Shown: positions 26,113 to 35,181, counted from the first letter of the stretch. The stretch is DNA of 64,000 nucleotides from Actinomyces haliotis (GCF_015355765.1 NZ_JACWNA010000001.1:1-64000); one strand, 5' to 3'. The notes: generated by a model from the letters alone, not told the origin. Program-made: numbers and translations.

Positions 26113-28233
26113 CTACTCGGAGGCGTCCGTGCCGCCGTGCTCGCGCACGATCCGCAGGACGTCGGCCCCGTACTCCTGGAGCTTGACGGCGCCGATGCCG
26201 CGGATGAGCGACAGCTGCGGAAGCGCCGTCGGCTTCACGACGGCGACAGAGCGCAGCGTCGCGTCGGCGAGCACGGTGTAGGCGGGCTTGGACCGCTCCT
26301 TGGCGACGCCGGCGCGCCAGGCCCGGAGCTCCTCGAAGAGGGCGACCGTGGCGGGGTCGTTCTCCTCCTCGAACTCGGCGGCGAGCTGCTTGGAGCGGGC
26401 CCGCTGGCTCGTGCCGGTCGAGCGGGTGCGGGAGGCGACCACTCCGGGGTCGTCGGCCGGCCAGATGCCGTCGAGGAAGCGGGAGGGCTTGCGCGAGGCG
26501 CGGCCGCCGGCGTTGCGGGCACGCGCGTAGGAGATGACGAGGTGCTCCCGGGCGCGGGTGACGCCCACGTAGAGCAGACGGCGCTCTTCCTCGATGGCGT
26601 CCGGCCCCTCGGCGAGCGAGATGGGCAGAAGGCCCTCGGAGGCGCCGATGAGGAGGACGGCGTCCCACTCCAGGCCCTTGGCGGCGTGCAGGGAGGACAG
26701 CGTCACTCCCTCCACGGTGGGGGCGTTCTGGGAGTCGGCGCGCTCCTGGAGCTCGGTGACGAGGCCGTCGACGTCCGCGCCGCGCTGCTTGGCGAGGTCG
26801 TCGGCGAGCTCGACGATGGCGTTGAGCGAGTCCCACCGCTCGCGCACGGCACCCCGGGCGCTCGGCGGCTCCTCGTTCCAGCCCTCGCGCGAGAGCACCA
26901 TCCGCGCGTCCTGACCGAGGTCCCCGGTGAGGCTCGCGCGCTCGGTGCGGGCGGCGGCCCGCAGGACGACCATGGCGCGCTTGACCTCGGGGCGCTCGAA
27001 GAAGCGCTCGCCGCCGCGCACGAGGTAGCCGATCCCGGCGTCCGAGAGCGCCGACTCGACGGCCTCGGACTGCGAGTTGGTGCGGTAGAGGACGGCGATC
27101 TCGGACAGGGGGACCCCGGCGGCCTGGAGCCGCTGGACCTGGGTGACGACGCCCGCGGCCTCGGCGACGTCGTCGTCGTAGGACTCGTAGCGGACGGCGG
27201 GACCGGAGGGGCGCTGGGCGACGAGCTCGACGGCGCCCGCCGGCAGGGCGAGGCGCCCGCCCCCGCGACGCGAGCGCGACAGCACCCGGTTCGCCAGGGA
27301 CACGACCTGCGGGGTGGAGCGGTAGTCACGGGAGAGGCGGACGGTGCGCGCGCCGTCGTAGCGCTGCGCGAAGTCCGTGAGGAAGCGGGGCGTGGCGCCG
27401 GTGAAGGAGTAGATCGTCTGGGAGACGTCGCCGACGACGCAGAGCTGGCGGCGGTTGCCGAGCCAGAGGTCGAGGAGGCGCTGCTGGAGCGGGGAGACGT
27501 CCTGGTACTCGTCGACGACGAAGTGCTTGTACTGGCCTCGGACCTGGGAGGCGATGTCGTCCCGGTCAAGGAGGACCCCGACGAGCAGAAGGAGGACGTC
27601 CTCGAAGTCGATGACGCCGCGCTCGGTCTTGGCCTCCTCGTAGGCCTCGAGGACGCGGGCGACGGCGGCCGGCTCGAGCCCGCCGACGTCGGTGCGGCCG
27701 GCGGACTGCGCTGCCTGCGCGTAGTCCTCCGGCAGGATCATGGAGACCTTGGCCCACTCGACCTCGGCGGCGAGGTCCCGGACGACCGCCTTGTCCGAGG
27801 GCATGCCGAGGCGCCGTGCGGCAGTGGCGACGAGGCCGGCCTTCCAGGGCTGGATCTCGGGCAGGCCGCCGCCGATCGCCGTGGGCCAGAAGTAGCGGAG
27901 CTGGCGCAGGGCGGCGGAGTGGAAGGTGCGGGCCTGGGCGCCGTGGACGCCCAGGTCCTTGAGGCGCGAGCGCATCTCCCCGGCGGCGCGGGAGGTGAAG
28001 GTGACGGCGAGGACCTGGGTGGGCTGGTAGGCGCCGACGGCGACGCCGTGGGCGATGCGGTAGGTGATGGCGCGGGTCTTGCCGGTGCCGGCGCCGGCGA
28101 GGACGCACAGCGCGCCCTCGAGGTGCTCGGCGACCTCCCGCTGGTCCGGGTCGAGCGCGTCGAGGAGCTCCGCGGGGCTCGGCGGTGCGAGGCGCGGGGC
28201 GGACGGCTGCTGGTTCGGGGAGGTCTGGCTCAT
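26113..28233 (-). CDS. uvrD2: ATP-dependent DNA helicase UvrD2
   Basis: This 706-residue SF1A 3'-5' helicase has Walker A GAGTGKT (residues 47-53), Walker B FVVDEYQDVSPLQ, the motif GDVSQTIYSFTGA and motif VI GVTRAREHLVISYAR all complete. The C-terminal 70 residues (PAYTVLADATLRSVAVVKP ... VLRIVREHGG) form an HRDC-type domain. This domain separates UvrD2 from UvrD1 and PcrA in Actinobacteria. It unwinds DNA in repair or recombination and is essential in mycobacteria. The start is ATG 28233. It converges on the ThiF-like gene with 18 bases between stops and is followed upstream by nudC in the same direction. Confidence 0.93.
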   Translation of the reverse strand: MSQTSPNQQPSAPRLAPPSPAELLDALDPDQREVAEHLEGALCVLAGAGTGKTRAITYRIAHGVAVGAYQPTQVLAVTFTSRAAGEMRSRLKDLGVHGAQARTFHSAALRQLRYFWPTAIGGGLPEIQPWKAGLVATAARRLGMPSDKAVVRDLAAEVEWAKVSMILPEDYAQAAQSAGRTDVGGLEPAAVARVLEAYEEAKTERGVIDFEDVLLLLVGVLLDRDDIASQVRGQYKHFVVDEYQDVSPLQQRLLDLWLGNRRQLCVVGDVSQTIYSFTGATPRFLTDFAQRYDGARTVRLSRDYRSTPQVVSLANRVLSRSRRGGGRLALPAGAVELVAQRPSGPAVRYESYDDDVAEAAGVVTQVQRLQAAGVPLSEIAVLYRTNSQSEAVESALSDAGIGYLVRGGERFFERPEVKRAMVVLRAAARTERASLTGDLGQDARMVLSREGWNEEPPSARGAVRERWDSLNAIVELADDLAKQRGADVDGLVTELQERADSQNAPTVEGVTLSSLHAAKGLEWDAVLLIGASEGLLPISLAEGPDAIEEERRLLYVGVTRAREHLVISYARARNAGGRASRKPSRFLDGIWPADDPGVVASRTRSTGTSQRARSKQLAAEFEEENDPATVALFEELRAWRAGVAKERSKPAYTVLADATLRSVAVVKPTALPQLSLIRGIGAVKLQEYGADVLRIVREHGGTDASE

Positions 28234-28281
28234 CGTGGTCCCAGCCTGCCACGGCCCGACGACACGAACCGACGCGTTCCC

Positions 28282-29544
28282 TCAGCCGCGGATCTCCTCG
28301 CCGTACCAGTCCTCGATGAGCATCCGCGCGATCGAGGTCGACCCGGGCAGGACGACGTCCCCGGCCTCGACGGCAGCGGCGAGCTCGGCGCGCGAGAGCA
28401 CGATAGCGCCCGTGACCTCCTCCTGGTCGGGACGGGCGACGTGCTCGCCCGGGGCGAGCCGGGCCCGGTACCCGAGCATGAGGGAGCGGGGGAAGGGCCA
28501 GGGCTGGGTGGCGACCTGCTCGACGGACGCGACGCGCAGGCCGGTCTCCTCCCCCACCTCGCGGACGACGGCGGCCTCGGCGGCCTCCCCGGCCTCGACG
28601 AAGCCGGCGACGGTCGAGTAGCGACCGGCGTCCCAGGCGGCTCCGTGGACGAGGACGATCCGGTCGGCGTCGTCGGTGACGGCCATGATGACGGCCGGGT
28701 CGGTGCGGGGGAACTGGAGGGCACCGCAGCCGGTGCAGCGGCGTGCCCATCCCGACTCGACGGGCTCGGTGCGCGACCCGCAGGAGGGGCAGTAGTGGTT
28801 GCGGGCGTGCCAGGCGGCGAGGGCCGCGGCGGGCGTGGCGAGCCCGGCGTCGTGGGCCGTGAGCTCGTCGCCGACGGCGCGCAGGGCGGACAGCGGGTAG
28901 CGCTCCAGGGCGTCGGCGAGGTCGGGATGGGGGCGGGAGGCGCCCTCGGCGTCGTCGGGCTCCGCGGCGGCGGCGCCGTCCGCGGGGACGACGACGGCGA
29001 GCCACGACGTCCCGGCGCCGTCGCCCGGCTCGCTGCCCAGGTAGAAGGTCTCCAGGCCCGTGGGGTCGACGTCGGTGGCCGTGAGGGGGGCGAGGTGGGG
29101 TCGTGGGCGTGCGGGACGGTCCTGGAACCCGGTGCGCTGGTCCTGGCGCTCCTGCTCCTCCTCGCCGGTGTCGGCGCCCTCGACGACGTCGTGGGCGGCC
29201 GCGCCTGGCGTGCCCGTGGGCAGCGCGTCCACCGGCCATGAGGGCGGCGTCAGGCCGTTCTCGGGCAGCTCCGGGTGGGAGGCGGGCACGTCGAGCGCGA
29301 CGCGTCCGCGGGCGTCGACGAGGACGAGGCGGGTAGCAGGGTCGGCGGCAAGGCTGTTGAGCAGGCCTGGCTCGCGGCGGCGAGCGGCGTCGCGGTCGAC
29401 GGTGAGGCGGGACAGGGAGCGGCGGCCGAAGGCGTCCTCGTCCCATCGCTCGGGCTCGTCGACGCGCCACGGGGAGCGGCGCAGGGCGCTCGTGGGGGTG
29501 CTCGTGGCGGCGGCGTCGGTGAGGTCGTTCCGTGAGGTGCTCAT
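28282..29544 (-). CDS. nudC: NAD(+)/NADH diphosphatase NudC
   Basis: This 420-residue Nudix hydrolase of the NudC family cleaves NAD(H) to NMN(H) and AMP and can remove NAD caps from RNA. A four-Cys zinc ribbon (YCPSCGSRTEP ... RCTGCGALQFPRTDP) precedes the Nudix box GFVEAGEAAEAAVVREVGEETGL. After the box comes QPWPFPRSLMLGY, matching the SQPWPFPxS motif that defines the family, with Thr in place of Ser. The N-terminal region is longer than in E. coli NudC. A TAGGGT -10 element ends 6 bases before the ATG, so the mRNA is probably leaderless. It is divergent from the cysteine desulfurase gene with only 22 bases between start codons. Confidence 0.93.
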   Translation of the reverse strand: MSTSRNDLTDAAATSTPTSALRRSPWRVDEPERWDEDAFGRRSLSRLTVDRDAARRREPGLLNSLAADPATRLVLVDARGRVALDVPASHPELPENGLTPPSWPVDALPTGTPGAAAHDVVEGADTGEEEQERQDQRTGFQDRPARPRPHLAPLTATDVDPTGLETFYLGSEPGDGAGTSWLAVVVPADGAAAAEPDDAEGASRPHPDLADALERYPLSALRAVGDELTAHDAGLATPAAALAAWHARNHYCPSCGSRTEPVESGWARRCTGCGALQFPRTDPAVIMAVTDDADRIVLVHGAAWDAGRYSTVAGFVEAGEAAEAAVVREVGEETGLRVASVEQVATQPWPFPRSLMLGYRARLAPGEHVARPDQEEVTGAIVLSRAELAAAVEAGDVVLPGSTSIARMLIEDWYGEEIRG

Positions 29545-29550
29545 GGCCTC

Positions 29551-29560
29551 ACCCTAGGCT
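29551..29560. promoter_or_regulatory. Overlapping divergent -10 elements of nudC and the desulfurase gene
   Basis: Within the 10 bases ACCCTAGGCT, TAGGCT (29555-29560, plus strand) ends 6 bases before the desulfurase ATG. TAGGGT (29556-29551, minus strand) ends 6 bases before the nudC ATG. The two hexamers share a TA dinucleotide. Confidence 0.55.
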
Positions 29561-29566
29561 GCGACC

Positions 29567-30832
29567 ATGACCGCCTCCCCCAGCGTCCGCCAGGTCCCCA
29601 CGGCGCCGGTGCGCGCCTACCTCGACCACGCGGCGACGGCTCCGCTGCGGCCCGAGGTCGTGGAGCAGATGACGCGAGACCTCGCCGACGGCCTCGCGTC
29701 GGGCACGCGGCCGCGGGCGAACCCGGCGGCGCAGCACGCCTCCGGGCGGCGGGACGGGGCGAGGCTGGCCGAGGCCCGCGCCAGGCTGGCCGCAGCACTC
29801 GGCGTCGACCCGCACGAGGTGCTGCTGACCTCGGGCGGCACGGAGGCGGACGCCCTCGCCGTCACGGGCAGGGTGCTCGCCGCCCGCTCGGCCGGTGTCG
29901 AACGGCCCGACGTCGTCATCTCGCCGACGGAGCACCCGGCGGTGCAGGACACGGCACGCGTCTGCGAGGCGGTGCACGGCGCGCACGTCACCGAGCTCGC
30001 GGTGGACGCCGCTGGGCGCGTCGAGCCGGGTTCGGTCGAGGACGCCGTCTCTACGGCGGACGTCGCCGTCGTGTCCGTCATGACGGCGAACAACGAGACG
30101 GGGCTCGTGCAGGACGTCGCGGGCGTCGTCGAGGCGGTGCGGCGCGCCTCCGGCGTGACACGTCCCGGGGAGGCGGGCTACGTGCCGGTGCACTCTGACG
30201 CTGTCGCCGCCGTCGGGCACGTCCCCGTGGACGTGCACGGCTGGGGCCTGGACGCGCTCACGCTCACCGGTCACAAGCTCGGGGCACCGGTCGGGACCGG
30301 GGCGCTCATCGCGCGGCGCGACCTCGCCCTCGTCTTCCCGACCGGGGGCGGGCGGCAGGAGCGCGGGCTGCGCTCGGGTACCGCGGACGTCGCCGGCGCG
30401 CGGGCGCTGGCACTCGCCGTCGAGCTGGCGATGGCGGAGCGCGAGGCGGAGGCGGCTCGCCTCGAGCTGCTGCGGTCCGAGGTACTGGCGAGGGCGACGG
30501 CCCTGCCCGGTGTGCACGCGACGCTGCCGGACGACGCTCCCCACCTGCCGGGGACGGCGCACCTGTGGTTCGAGGACGGCGACACCGAGGCGCTCCTCAT
30601 GGGGCTCGACATGGCGGGGGTCGACGTCTCGGCGGGGTCGGCGTGCCACGCCGGCGTCACGCAGTCGAGCCACGTGCTCCTCGCGATGGGCTTCGACGAC
30701 GAGGCGGCGCGCTCGACCCTGCGGGTGACGATGGGGCCGACGACGACGCACGGTGACGTCGAGCGCCTGCTGGCGGCCCTGCCGCGGGCGCTGGAGATGG
30801 CGCGACGGACGCAGGCGGCGAAGCGGCGCTGA
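29567..30832 (+). CDS. Cysteine desulfurase, NifS/IscS-like
   Basis: This 421-residue fold-type I PLP enzyme takes sulfur from cysteine to form a protein persulfide. It has AYLDHAATAPLRPEV at the N-terminus, TSGGTEADALAV for cofactor binding, and the PLP Lys in LTLTGHKLGAPVGTG (about residue 236). The active-site Cys is in SAGSACHAGVTQSSHVLLAMG (about 359). The MnmA gene, which uses such sulfur for tRNA thiolation, lies 2 kb downstream on the same strand, and actinobacterial desulfurase and mnmA genes are often adjacent. Sulfur donation to MnmA is therefore the likely main role. The two genes between them (31047-32662) look inserted. Confidence 0.93.
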   Translation: MTASPSVRQVPTAPVRAYLDHAATAPLRPEVVEQMTRDLADGLASGTRPRANPAAQHASGRRDGARLAEARARLAAALGVDPHEVLLTSGGTEADALAVTGRVLAARSAGVERPDVVISPTEHPAVQDTARVCEAVHGAHVTELAVDAAGRVEPGSVEDAVSTADVAVVSVMTANNETGLVQDVAGVVEAVRRASGVTRPGEAGYVPVHSDAVAAVGHVPVDVHGWGLDALTLTGHKLGAPVGTGALIARRDLALVFPTGGGRQERGLRSGTADVAGARALALAVELAMAEREAEAARLELLRSEVLARATALPGVHATLPDDAPHLPGTAHLWFEDGDTEALLMGLDMAGVDVSAGSACHAGVTQSSHVLLAMGFDDEAARSTLRVTMGPTTTHGDVERLLAALPRALEMARRTQAAKRR

Positions 30833-30841
30833 GGGACCGTG

Positions 30842-30858
30842 CTGCCGGCAACCGGCAG
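30842..30858. terminator. Small hairpin after the desulfurase gene
   Basis: CTGCCGG and CCGGCAG (7 bp) around a 3-base loop lie 10 bases after the stop codon. There is no U-tract, so it would be a weak terminator at best. The remaining part of the 214-base gap up to 31046 has no gene; TATGGT at 30949-30954 may be a -10 element for the lipoprotein gene. Confidence 0.3.
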
Positions 30859-31046
30859 GAGACGGAGTGTGGAGCCCTGCGCTCCGCAAGGGCCGCAGGT
30901 TCTCCACAGGGAGCCGGTAGGCGGTGGCTGCGGGCCGGAGGGTCTCGATATGGTCACGGAGGCGCGGCCGGCCGCTGGCTCTCCTGGCTCTGGCGGCGGG
31001 TCGCGCGCCCCACACCGCCCGAGATCCCCAACGTCGGAGGTCCCCC

Positions 31047-31760
31047 GTGCTCCCCGTCTCCCCCTCAGCCTCACACGCGCAGGCCTCCGCCAGGCCAGTG
31101 CTCCGACGTCGTCTGGGCGCACTCACCGCTGCGGCGGTCCTGATCGTGAGTGCGGTGGCGTGCTCCGGCGGTGGGACGAGCGCAGGGACAGGGGCGAGCC
31201 CCACCGTGGACCCGTACGACGTGGCGGCCTCCATGCGGGCGGATGACGGTGCGACGGCAACGTCCTCGGTCTCCTTGTCCCCTCAGGACGCCGCTGCGCG
31301 GGCGACGGCGCTCGCGATGGAGGCACCGGAGAAGCCGGCGAGAATGAGCGAGAACTCCCCTGAGGGAGCAGTAGCCGCGGCCGAGTACTTCATCAGCCTG
31401 TACCCCTACGTCTACGCGACGGGCGACCTGGCCGAGTGGGACGCCATGAGCGAGGAGAGCTGCGTCTTCTGCTCCTCGGTCCACGACAACGTCACGGAGC
31501 TGCACGACAGCGGCGGATGGGCCGAACCCGGTACCGCAGACGTAAACAGCGCAACCGTCGAACCGCCAGCAGATGGATACGAGTACTCGGCCGTCACCCT
31601 TCTGACGACCACGTCACCAAACCAGTTGCACGACATGAGTACTTCATCGACGTCGAAATCGTCTGCCGGAGCGACCTCAGCTCCCACACAGTCGTCGATC
31701 ACCGTTGCGATCCGATACTCGGAGCAGCACTGGTCCATCGGAGGCGTCCAGACGAAATGA
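31047..31760 (+). CDS. DUF6318 family lipoprotein
   Basis: This 237-residue protein has an N-terminal signal, an Arg-rich n-region, a hydrophobic stretch (ALTAAAVLIVSAVA) and a lipidation Cys followed by SGGGTSAG, so it should be anchored outside the membrane. The domain core AAEYFISLYPYVYATGDLAEWDAMSEESCVFCSSV, with its CVFC pair, is characteristic of DUF6318, known mainly from Actinomycetales. GGAGG precedes the GTG start by 6 bases. It overlaps the next gene by 4 bases (ATGA). The 3' third is clearly less GC-rich than the surroundings. Function unknown. Confidence 0.82.
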   Translation: MLPVSPSASHAQASARPVLRRRLGALTAAAVLIVSAVACSGGGTSAGTGASPTVDPYDVAASMRADDGATATSSVSLSPQDAAARATALAMEAPEKPARMSENSPEGAVAAAEYFISLYPYVYATGDLAEWDAMSEESCVFCSSVHDNVTELHDSGGWAEPGTADVNSATVEPPADGYEYSAVTLLTTTSPNQLHDMSTSSTSKSSAGATSAPTQSSITVAIRYSEQHWSIGGVQTK

Positions 31761-32662
31761 GGAGATCGTCGGGGCTCGTACTTGGTCTCGTAGTGGTTGC
31801 CGCGCTGACTGGCTACAGTCCATCCGCTCAAGCATCGACCGATGGCGAAGCCTTTTTCTCGACAGAAGCCCAGGATGACGCCATGACCATGACCGGCCGC
31901 GTAACCAAAGAGATCCCGGTTTCGGCATCGGAAGTAGCCGGGCCCCCCGCAGCGGCCCACTCAGGAGCGCCTGCCTCATCCACTCGTCACGCTGCCTCGG
32001 GGACCCGCTACGTCGGCCCACGCTCGTCCATCAAGTCGACCATGTCGCCGGCGGGCCTCCCCTGCCTGACTTCCGCTGAGATCAAGGCCTCAGCCTCCGC
32101 GCGCGGCGGCGGCTGCTCCCGCGTGGTCCCGGCCGCGACGCCCGTTGACCCAGCGTCCCCGGCTCAGCCAGCGCGAGCGGCGGCGGCCGCACCAGCACCG
32201 GAGCCCATCGTCATCACGAGCACCGACGTCACGCGGCTGATGGTCGACGGCTCCGGCATCACCCGCCAGCCACCCGGCACCGAGGTCCTCATCAACCTCG
32301 ACGCCATCGTCTACACCTCCGACGACCCCCGCACCCTCACCACCGAGGTCAACGGCACCCCCGTCACCGTCAAGGCGACCCCGACAAGCTACACCTGGTC
32401 CTGGGGCGACGGCTCCTCCACGACCACCACCGACCCTGGCGCCGCCTATCCGAACCAGACCGTCACGCACCACTACGCCTCCACCGCCCAAGACGTCTCG
32501 ATCAGCCTCACCACCACCTGGGACGCGACCTTCACCCCCGAGGGCCAGGACACCCAGCCCGTCACCGGCACCATCACCACCCGGGACACCACGCCGCCCT
32601 TCGACGTCGTCCGCACCATCTCCTACCTCACCGACGACGCCGAGGAGGCTCAGGGCCACTGA
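31757..32662 (+). CDS. Secreted PKD-like protein, partner of the DUF6318 lipoprotein
   Basis: This 301-residue protein begins with a signal peptide ([23 protein letters not shown]). A signal peptidase I site after AQA (residue 26) is plausible. The hydrophobic stretch ends in LTGY, one base change away from a LTGC lipobox. A variable Ala/Ser-rich region follows. The C-terminal part has [18 protein letters not shown] and a following HHYAS, the WxWGDG and YxxxG/HxY layout of PKD-type beta domains. It is translationally coupled to the DUF6318 gene. The first 200 bases share that gene's low GC. It is probably a surface or secreted protein; function unknown. Confidence 0.72.
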   Translation: MRRSSGLVLGLVVVAALTGYSPSAQASTDGEAFFSTEAQDDAMTMTGRVTKEIPVSASEVAGPPAAAHSGAPASSTRHAASGTRYVGPRSSIKSTMSPAGLPCLTSAEIKASASARGGGCSRVVPAATPVDPASPAQPARAAAAAPAPEPIVITSTDVTRLMVDGSGITRQPPGTEVLINLDAIVYTSDDPRTLTTEVNGTPVTVKATPTSYTWSWGDGSSTTTTDPGAAYPNQTVTHHYASTAQDVSISLTTTWDATFTPEGQDTQPVTGTITTRDTTPPFDVVRTISYLTDDAEEAQGH

Positions 32663-32798
32663 CCCGGCGCAGCGCCGACACGACCGACCCTGACACAACC
32701 GGTCCCACCACGCCGAGCTCCACCGCGGCACCGTCCTCGTACCGTCCCGCCCTGTACCCAAGTCCTCCTCCAACCCTCGACCGCCCCGAGCGCCCGGC

Positions 32799-32839
32799 GT
32801 TAGGCTGCCCGGGCCCGTCAGCCGACCGTGCCCGGGCAG
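32799..32839 (+). promoter_or_regulatory. Promoter -10 and leader hairpin of mnmA
   Basis: GTTAGGCT gives a likely -10 element (TAGGCT at 32801-32806). Overlapping it, arms 32805-32814 and 32830-32839 are perfect 10-bp complements (CTGCCCGGGC) around 15 bases. The second arm runs into the AGGAGG ribosome binding site at 32838-32843, so the hairpin could limit ribosome access. Confidence 0.4.
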
Positions 32840-32850
32840 GAGGGATCCCC

Positions 32851-33969
32851 GTGCGCGTCCTCGCGGCACTGTCCGGCGGAGTCGACTCGGCCGTGGCCGC
32901 AGCCCGCGCCGTCGACGCCGGCCACGACGTCGTCGGCGTCCACATGGCCCTCACCCGCAACCGCGCCCAGACCCGCTCCGGCTCCCGCGGCTGCTGCTCC
33001 ATCGAGGACGCGGGCGACGCCCGCTGGGCCGCGGAGATCCTCGGCATCCCCTTCTACGTCTGGGACCTGTCCGAGGAGTTCGAGGAGCGCGTCGTCGACG
33101 ACTTCCTCTCCGAGTACCGCGCCGGCCGCACCCCCAACCCGTGCGTGCGCTGCAACGAGCGCGTCAAGTTCGACGCCCTGCTCGAGCGGGGCCTCGCCAT
33201 GGGCTTCGACGCCGTCGCCACCGGCCACTACGCCCGTCTCACCGGCGGCGCCGCCTCCGGCCGCCCGGGCGACGAGACCGGCCTCACCCTCTCGCGCGCG
33301 GCCGACCACGCCAAGGACCAGTCCTACGTCCTCGCCGTCTCCGGGCCCCGGGGTCTTGCCCGTGCGCTCTTCCCACTCGGCGACGCTCCCTCCAAGGCGG
33401 AGGTGCGCGCGGAGGCCGAGCGCCGCGGCCTGCCCGTCGCCTCGAAGCCGGACTCCTACGACATCTGCTTCGTGGCCGACGGCGACACTCGTGGTTTTCT
33501 CCAGCGCTCCCTCGGCGTCCAGGAGGGTGCCATGGTCTCCCCCGACGGCGAGGTCCTGGGCACGCACGGCGGCTACTTCGGCTTCACCGTCGGCCAGCGC
33601 AAGGGTCTCGGCCTCACGCACCCGGCCCCGGACGGCCGCCCGCGCTACGTCATCGAGACGCGACCCGAGACGAACGAGGTCGTCGTCGGCCCCGAGGAGC
33701 TGCTCTCACGCACCACGGTCGACGCGAGCTCCCTCGTTCTCCTCGCCGAGCCCGGTGACGTCGGCGGAACGACGGGCTGGCCGGACGTCACCGTGCAGGT
33801 CCGTGCGCACGGCCGCCCGGTGCCCGCTGAGGTGAGCGTCGACGTGACCGCAGGGACGCTCCACGCCGACCTCCGCCAGCCGCTCCGCGGACTCGCGGCC
33901 GGCCAGAGCGTCGTCGTCTACGGGGGCGAGTCCGGCGAGCAGGTCCTCGCCCAGGCGACCGTCGCCTGA
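32851..33969 (+). CDS. mnmA: tRNA-specific 2-thiouridylase MnmA
   Basis: This 372-residue enzyme makes 2-thiouridine at wobble position 34 of tRNA-Lys, -Glu and -Gln using ATP and persulfide sulfur. The PP-loop SGGVDSAVA (residues 8-16) binds ATP. The first catalytic Cys is in [14 protein letters not shown] (98/101) and the second in [15 protein letters not shown] and KDQSYVL are family landmarks. GTG 32851 follows AGGAGG at a good distance. The normal sulfur source is a cysteine desulfurase, encoded here at 29567-30832. It is convergent with etfA; a large palindrome lies between. Confidence 0.96.
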   Translation: MRVLAALSGGVDSAVAAARAVDAGHDVVGVHMALTRNRAQTRSGSRGCCSIEDAGDARWAAEILGIPFYVWDLSEEFEERVVDDFLSEYRAGRTPNPCVRCNERVKFDALLERGLAMGFDAVATGHYARLTGGAASGRPGDETGLTLSRAADHAKDQSYVLAVSGPRGLARALFPLGDAPSKAEVRAEAERRGLPVASKPDSYDICFVADGDTRGFLQRSLGVQEGAMVSPDGEVLGTHGGYFGFTVGQRKGLGLTHPAPDGRPRYVIETRPETNEVVVGPEELLSRTTVDASSLVLLAEPGDVGGTTGWPDVTVQVRAHGRPVPAEVSVDVTAGTLHADLRQPLRGLAAGQSVVVYGGESGEQVLAQATVA

Positions 33970-34041
33970 CCGCACGTCATCCCGCGCGCGCCGGACTGGA
34001 CAGGCCGCCCGCAGCACCCGGTCCCGGGTCACCGAACGAGA

Positions 34042-34113
34042 TCGACCGTCAATGCACCGCTCGACCGTCCGATTTCCGGAAATCAGGCGGTCGAGCGGTG
34101 CATTGACGGTCGA
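34042..34113. repeat. 72-bp near-perfect palindrome between mnmA and etfA
   Basis: The two outer 26-bp arms (34042-34067 and 34088-34113) are perfect reverse complements, and the centre GATTTCCGGAAATC (34071-34084) is also perfect. Only two of 36 positions per arm mismatch (34068 and 34070), and there is no loop. TCGACCGT occurs twice in the left arm (34042 and 34061). No T-tract follows on either strand. It sits between convergent genes, so it may stop transcription, but it is far longer than a normal terminator. Confidence 0.85.
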
Positions 34114-34155
34114 CGGGCGGGGGCCGGGCGAGCGTGAGCCGCGCCCGGCGCATGC

Positions 34156-35181
34156 TCAGGCGCGCAGCGCGGCGAGCTCCTCGACGAGCTGGGGCACGAC
34201 CTCGGTGACGTCGCCGACGACGCCGAAGTCCGCCATCTCGAAGATCGGGGCCTCGGAGTCGTCGCAGACCGCGACGATCGTGCCGGCGCCCTGGATGCCG
34301 GAGGTGTGGTGGACCGCCCCGGAGACGCCGAGACCGATGTAGAGGCGCGGCGCGACCGAGGAGCCGGTCTGCCCGACCTGCGCGCTGCGCTCGATCCAGC
34401 CCTCGTCGCAGGCGACGCGGGTCGCGCCGACGGCGGCACCGAGCGGGTCGGCCAGCGAGTGGACGAGGTCGAAGTCGCCGTCGACCCCGCGCCCGCCGAC
34501 GACGACGGTGCGCGCCTCGGTGAGGACCGGCCCGGAGGCGGCCGCGGTGGCCTCGCGCGAGACGAGGCGGACGGCAAGGGCCTCGGGGCTGAGGACGACG
34601 TCGAGGGGCTCGACCGCCAGCGGCGCCGCCCCCTCCTCGACGCGCGCCTCGAAGGCGCCGGGCCGGACCGCGACGACGGGAGCGCGGCCGGCGTCCGGGG
34701 TCACGGAGATCGTCGTGGACCAGGAGCCGGAGAGGACCAGCTTGCCGGCGCGCAGCTCACCGTCCGCGACCTCGAGCTCGGCAGCGTCCGAGGTGGCGGC
34801 GGAGTCGAGGAGGACGGCGGCACGGCCGGCGAGCTCCTTGCCGCGGTAGTCGGAGATGACGAGCGCGGCGGCGGCGCCGGTGGCGCGCGCGGCGGAGACG
34901 AGGGCGTCGGCAGCGGCGGCCGCCTGGGTCTCGTGGCCGTCGAGGTCGGCGATGAGCAGGCGGGTGGCGCCGGCGCCGGCGAGCTGCGAGGAGGTCGTGG
35001 CACCGGGCGTGCCGAGCACGAGGGCGATGACGTCATCGCTCGTGAGGGTCCGGGCGGCGTTGAGGAGCTCGAGCGAGGGGCCGGTCGGTCGGGCGTCAGT
35101 CGCGGCCGCGGCGTCGGCGTGCTCCCCCTGGCCCTCGATGTCGACGAGGACGAGCACGGGTGCGGACAGGGTCTCAGTCAT
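34156..35181 (-). CDS. etfA: Electron transfer flavoprotein, alpha subunit
   Basis: This 341-residue ETF alpha (FixB) chain binds FAD and pairs with EtfB to carry electrons between dehydrogenases and a quinone or other acceptor. The C-terminal FAD domain is clear: VVVGGRGVDGDFDLV, VGATRVACDEGWIERSAQVGQTG, and APRLYIGLGVSGAVHHTSGIQGAGTIVAV. The N-terminal domain is poorly conserved and somewhat longer than usual. AAGGA precedes the ATG. It follows etfB with 31 bases between, in one operon. No dehydrogenase or ETF-quinone oxidoreductase gene is adjacent, so the partner enzymes are not known. Confidence 0.94.
   Translation of the reverse strand: MTETLSAPVLVLVDIEGQGEHADAAAATDARPTGPSLELLNAARTLTSDDVIALVLGTPGATTSSQLAGAGATRLLIADLDGHETQAAAAADALVSAARATGAAAALVISDYRGKELAGRAAVLLDSAATSDAAELEVADGELRAGKLVLSGSWSTTISVTPDAGRAPVVAVRPGAFEARVEEGAAPLAVEPLDVVLSPEALAVRLVSREATAAASGPVLTEARTVVVGGRGVDGDFDLVHSLADPLGAAVGATRVACDEGWIERSAQVGQTGSSVAPRLYIGLGVSGAVHHTSGIQGAGTIVAVCDDSEAPIFEMADFGVVGDVTEVVPQLVEELAALRA

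Noticed and set aside
34042-34113. Simple rho-independent terminator
   Set aside because: The stem is about 36 bp per arm without loop, and no T-tract follows on either strand; kept as a palindrome of unknown role.
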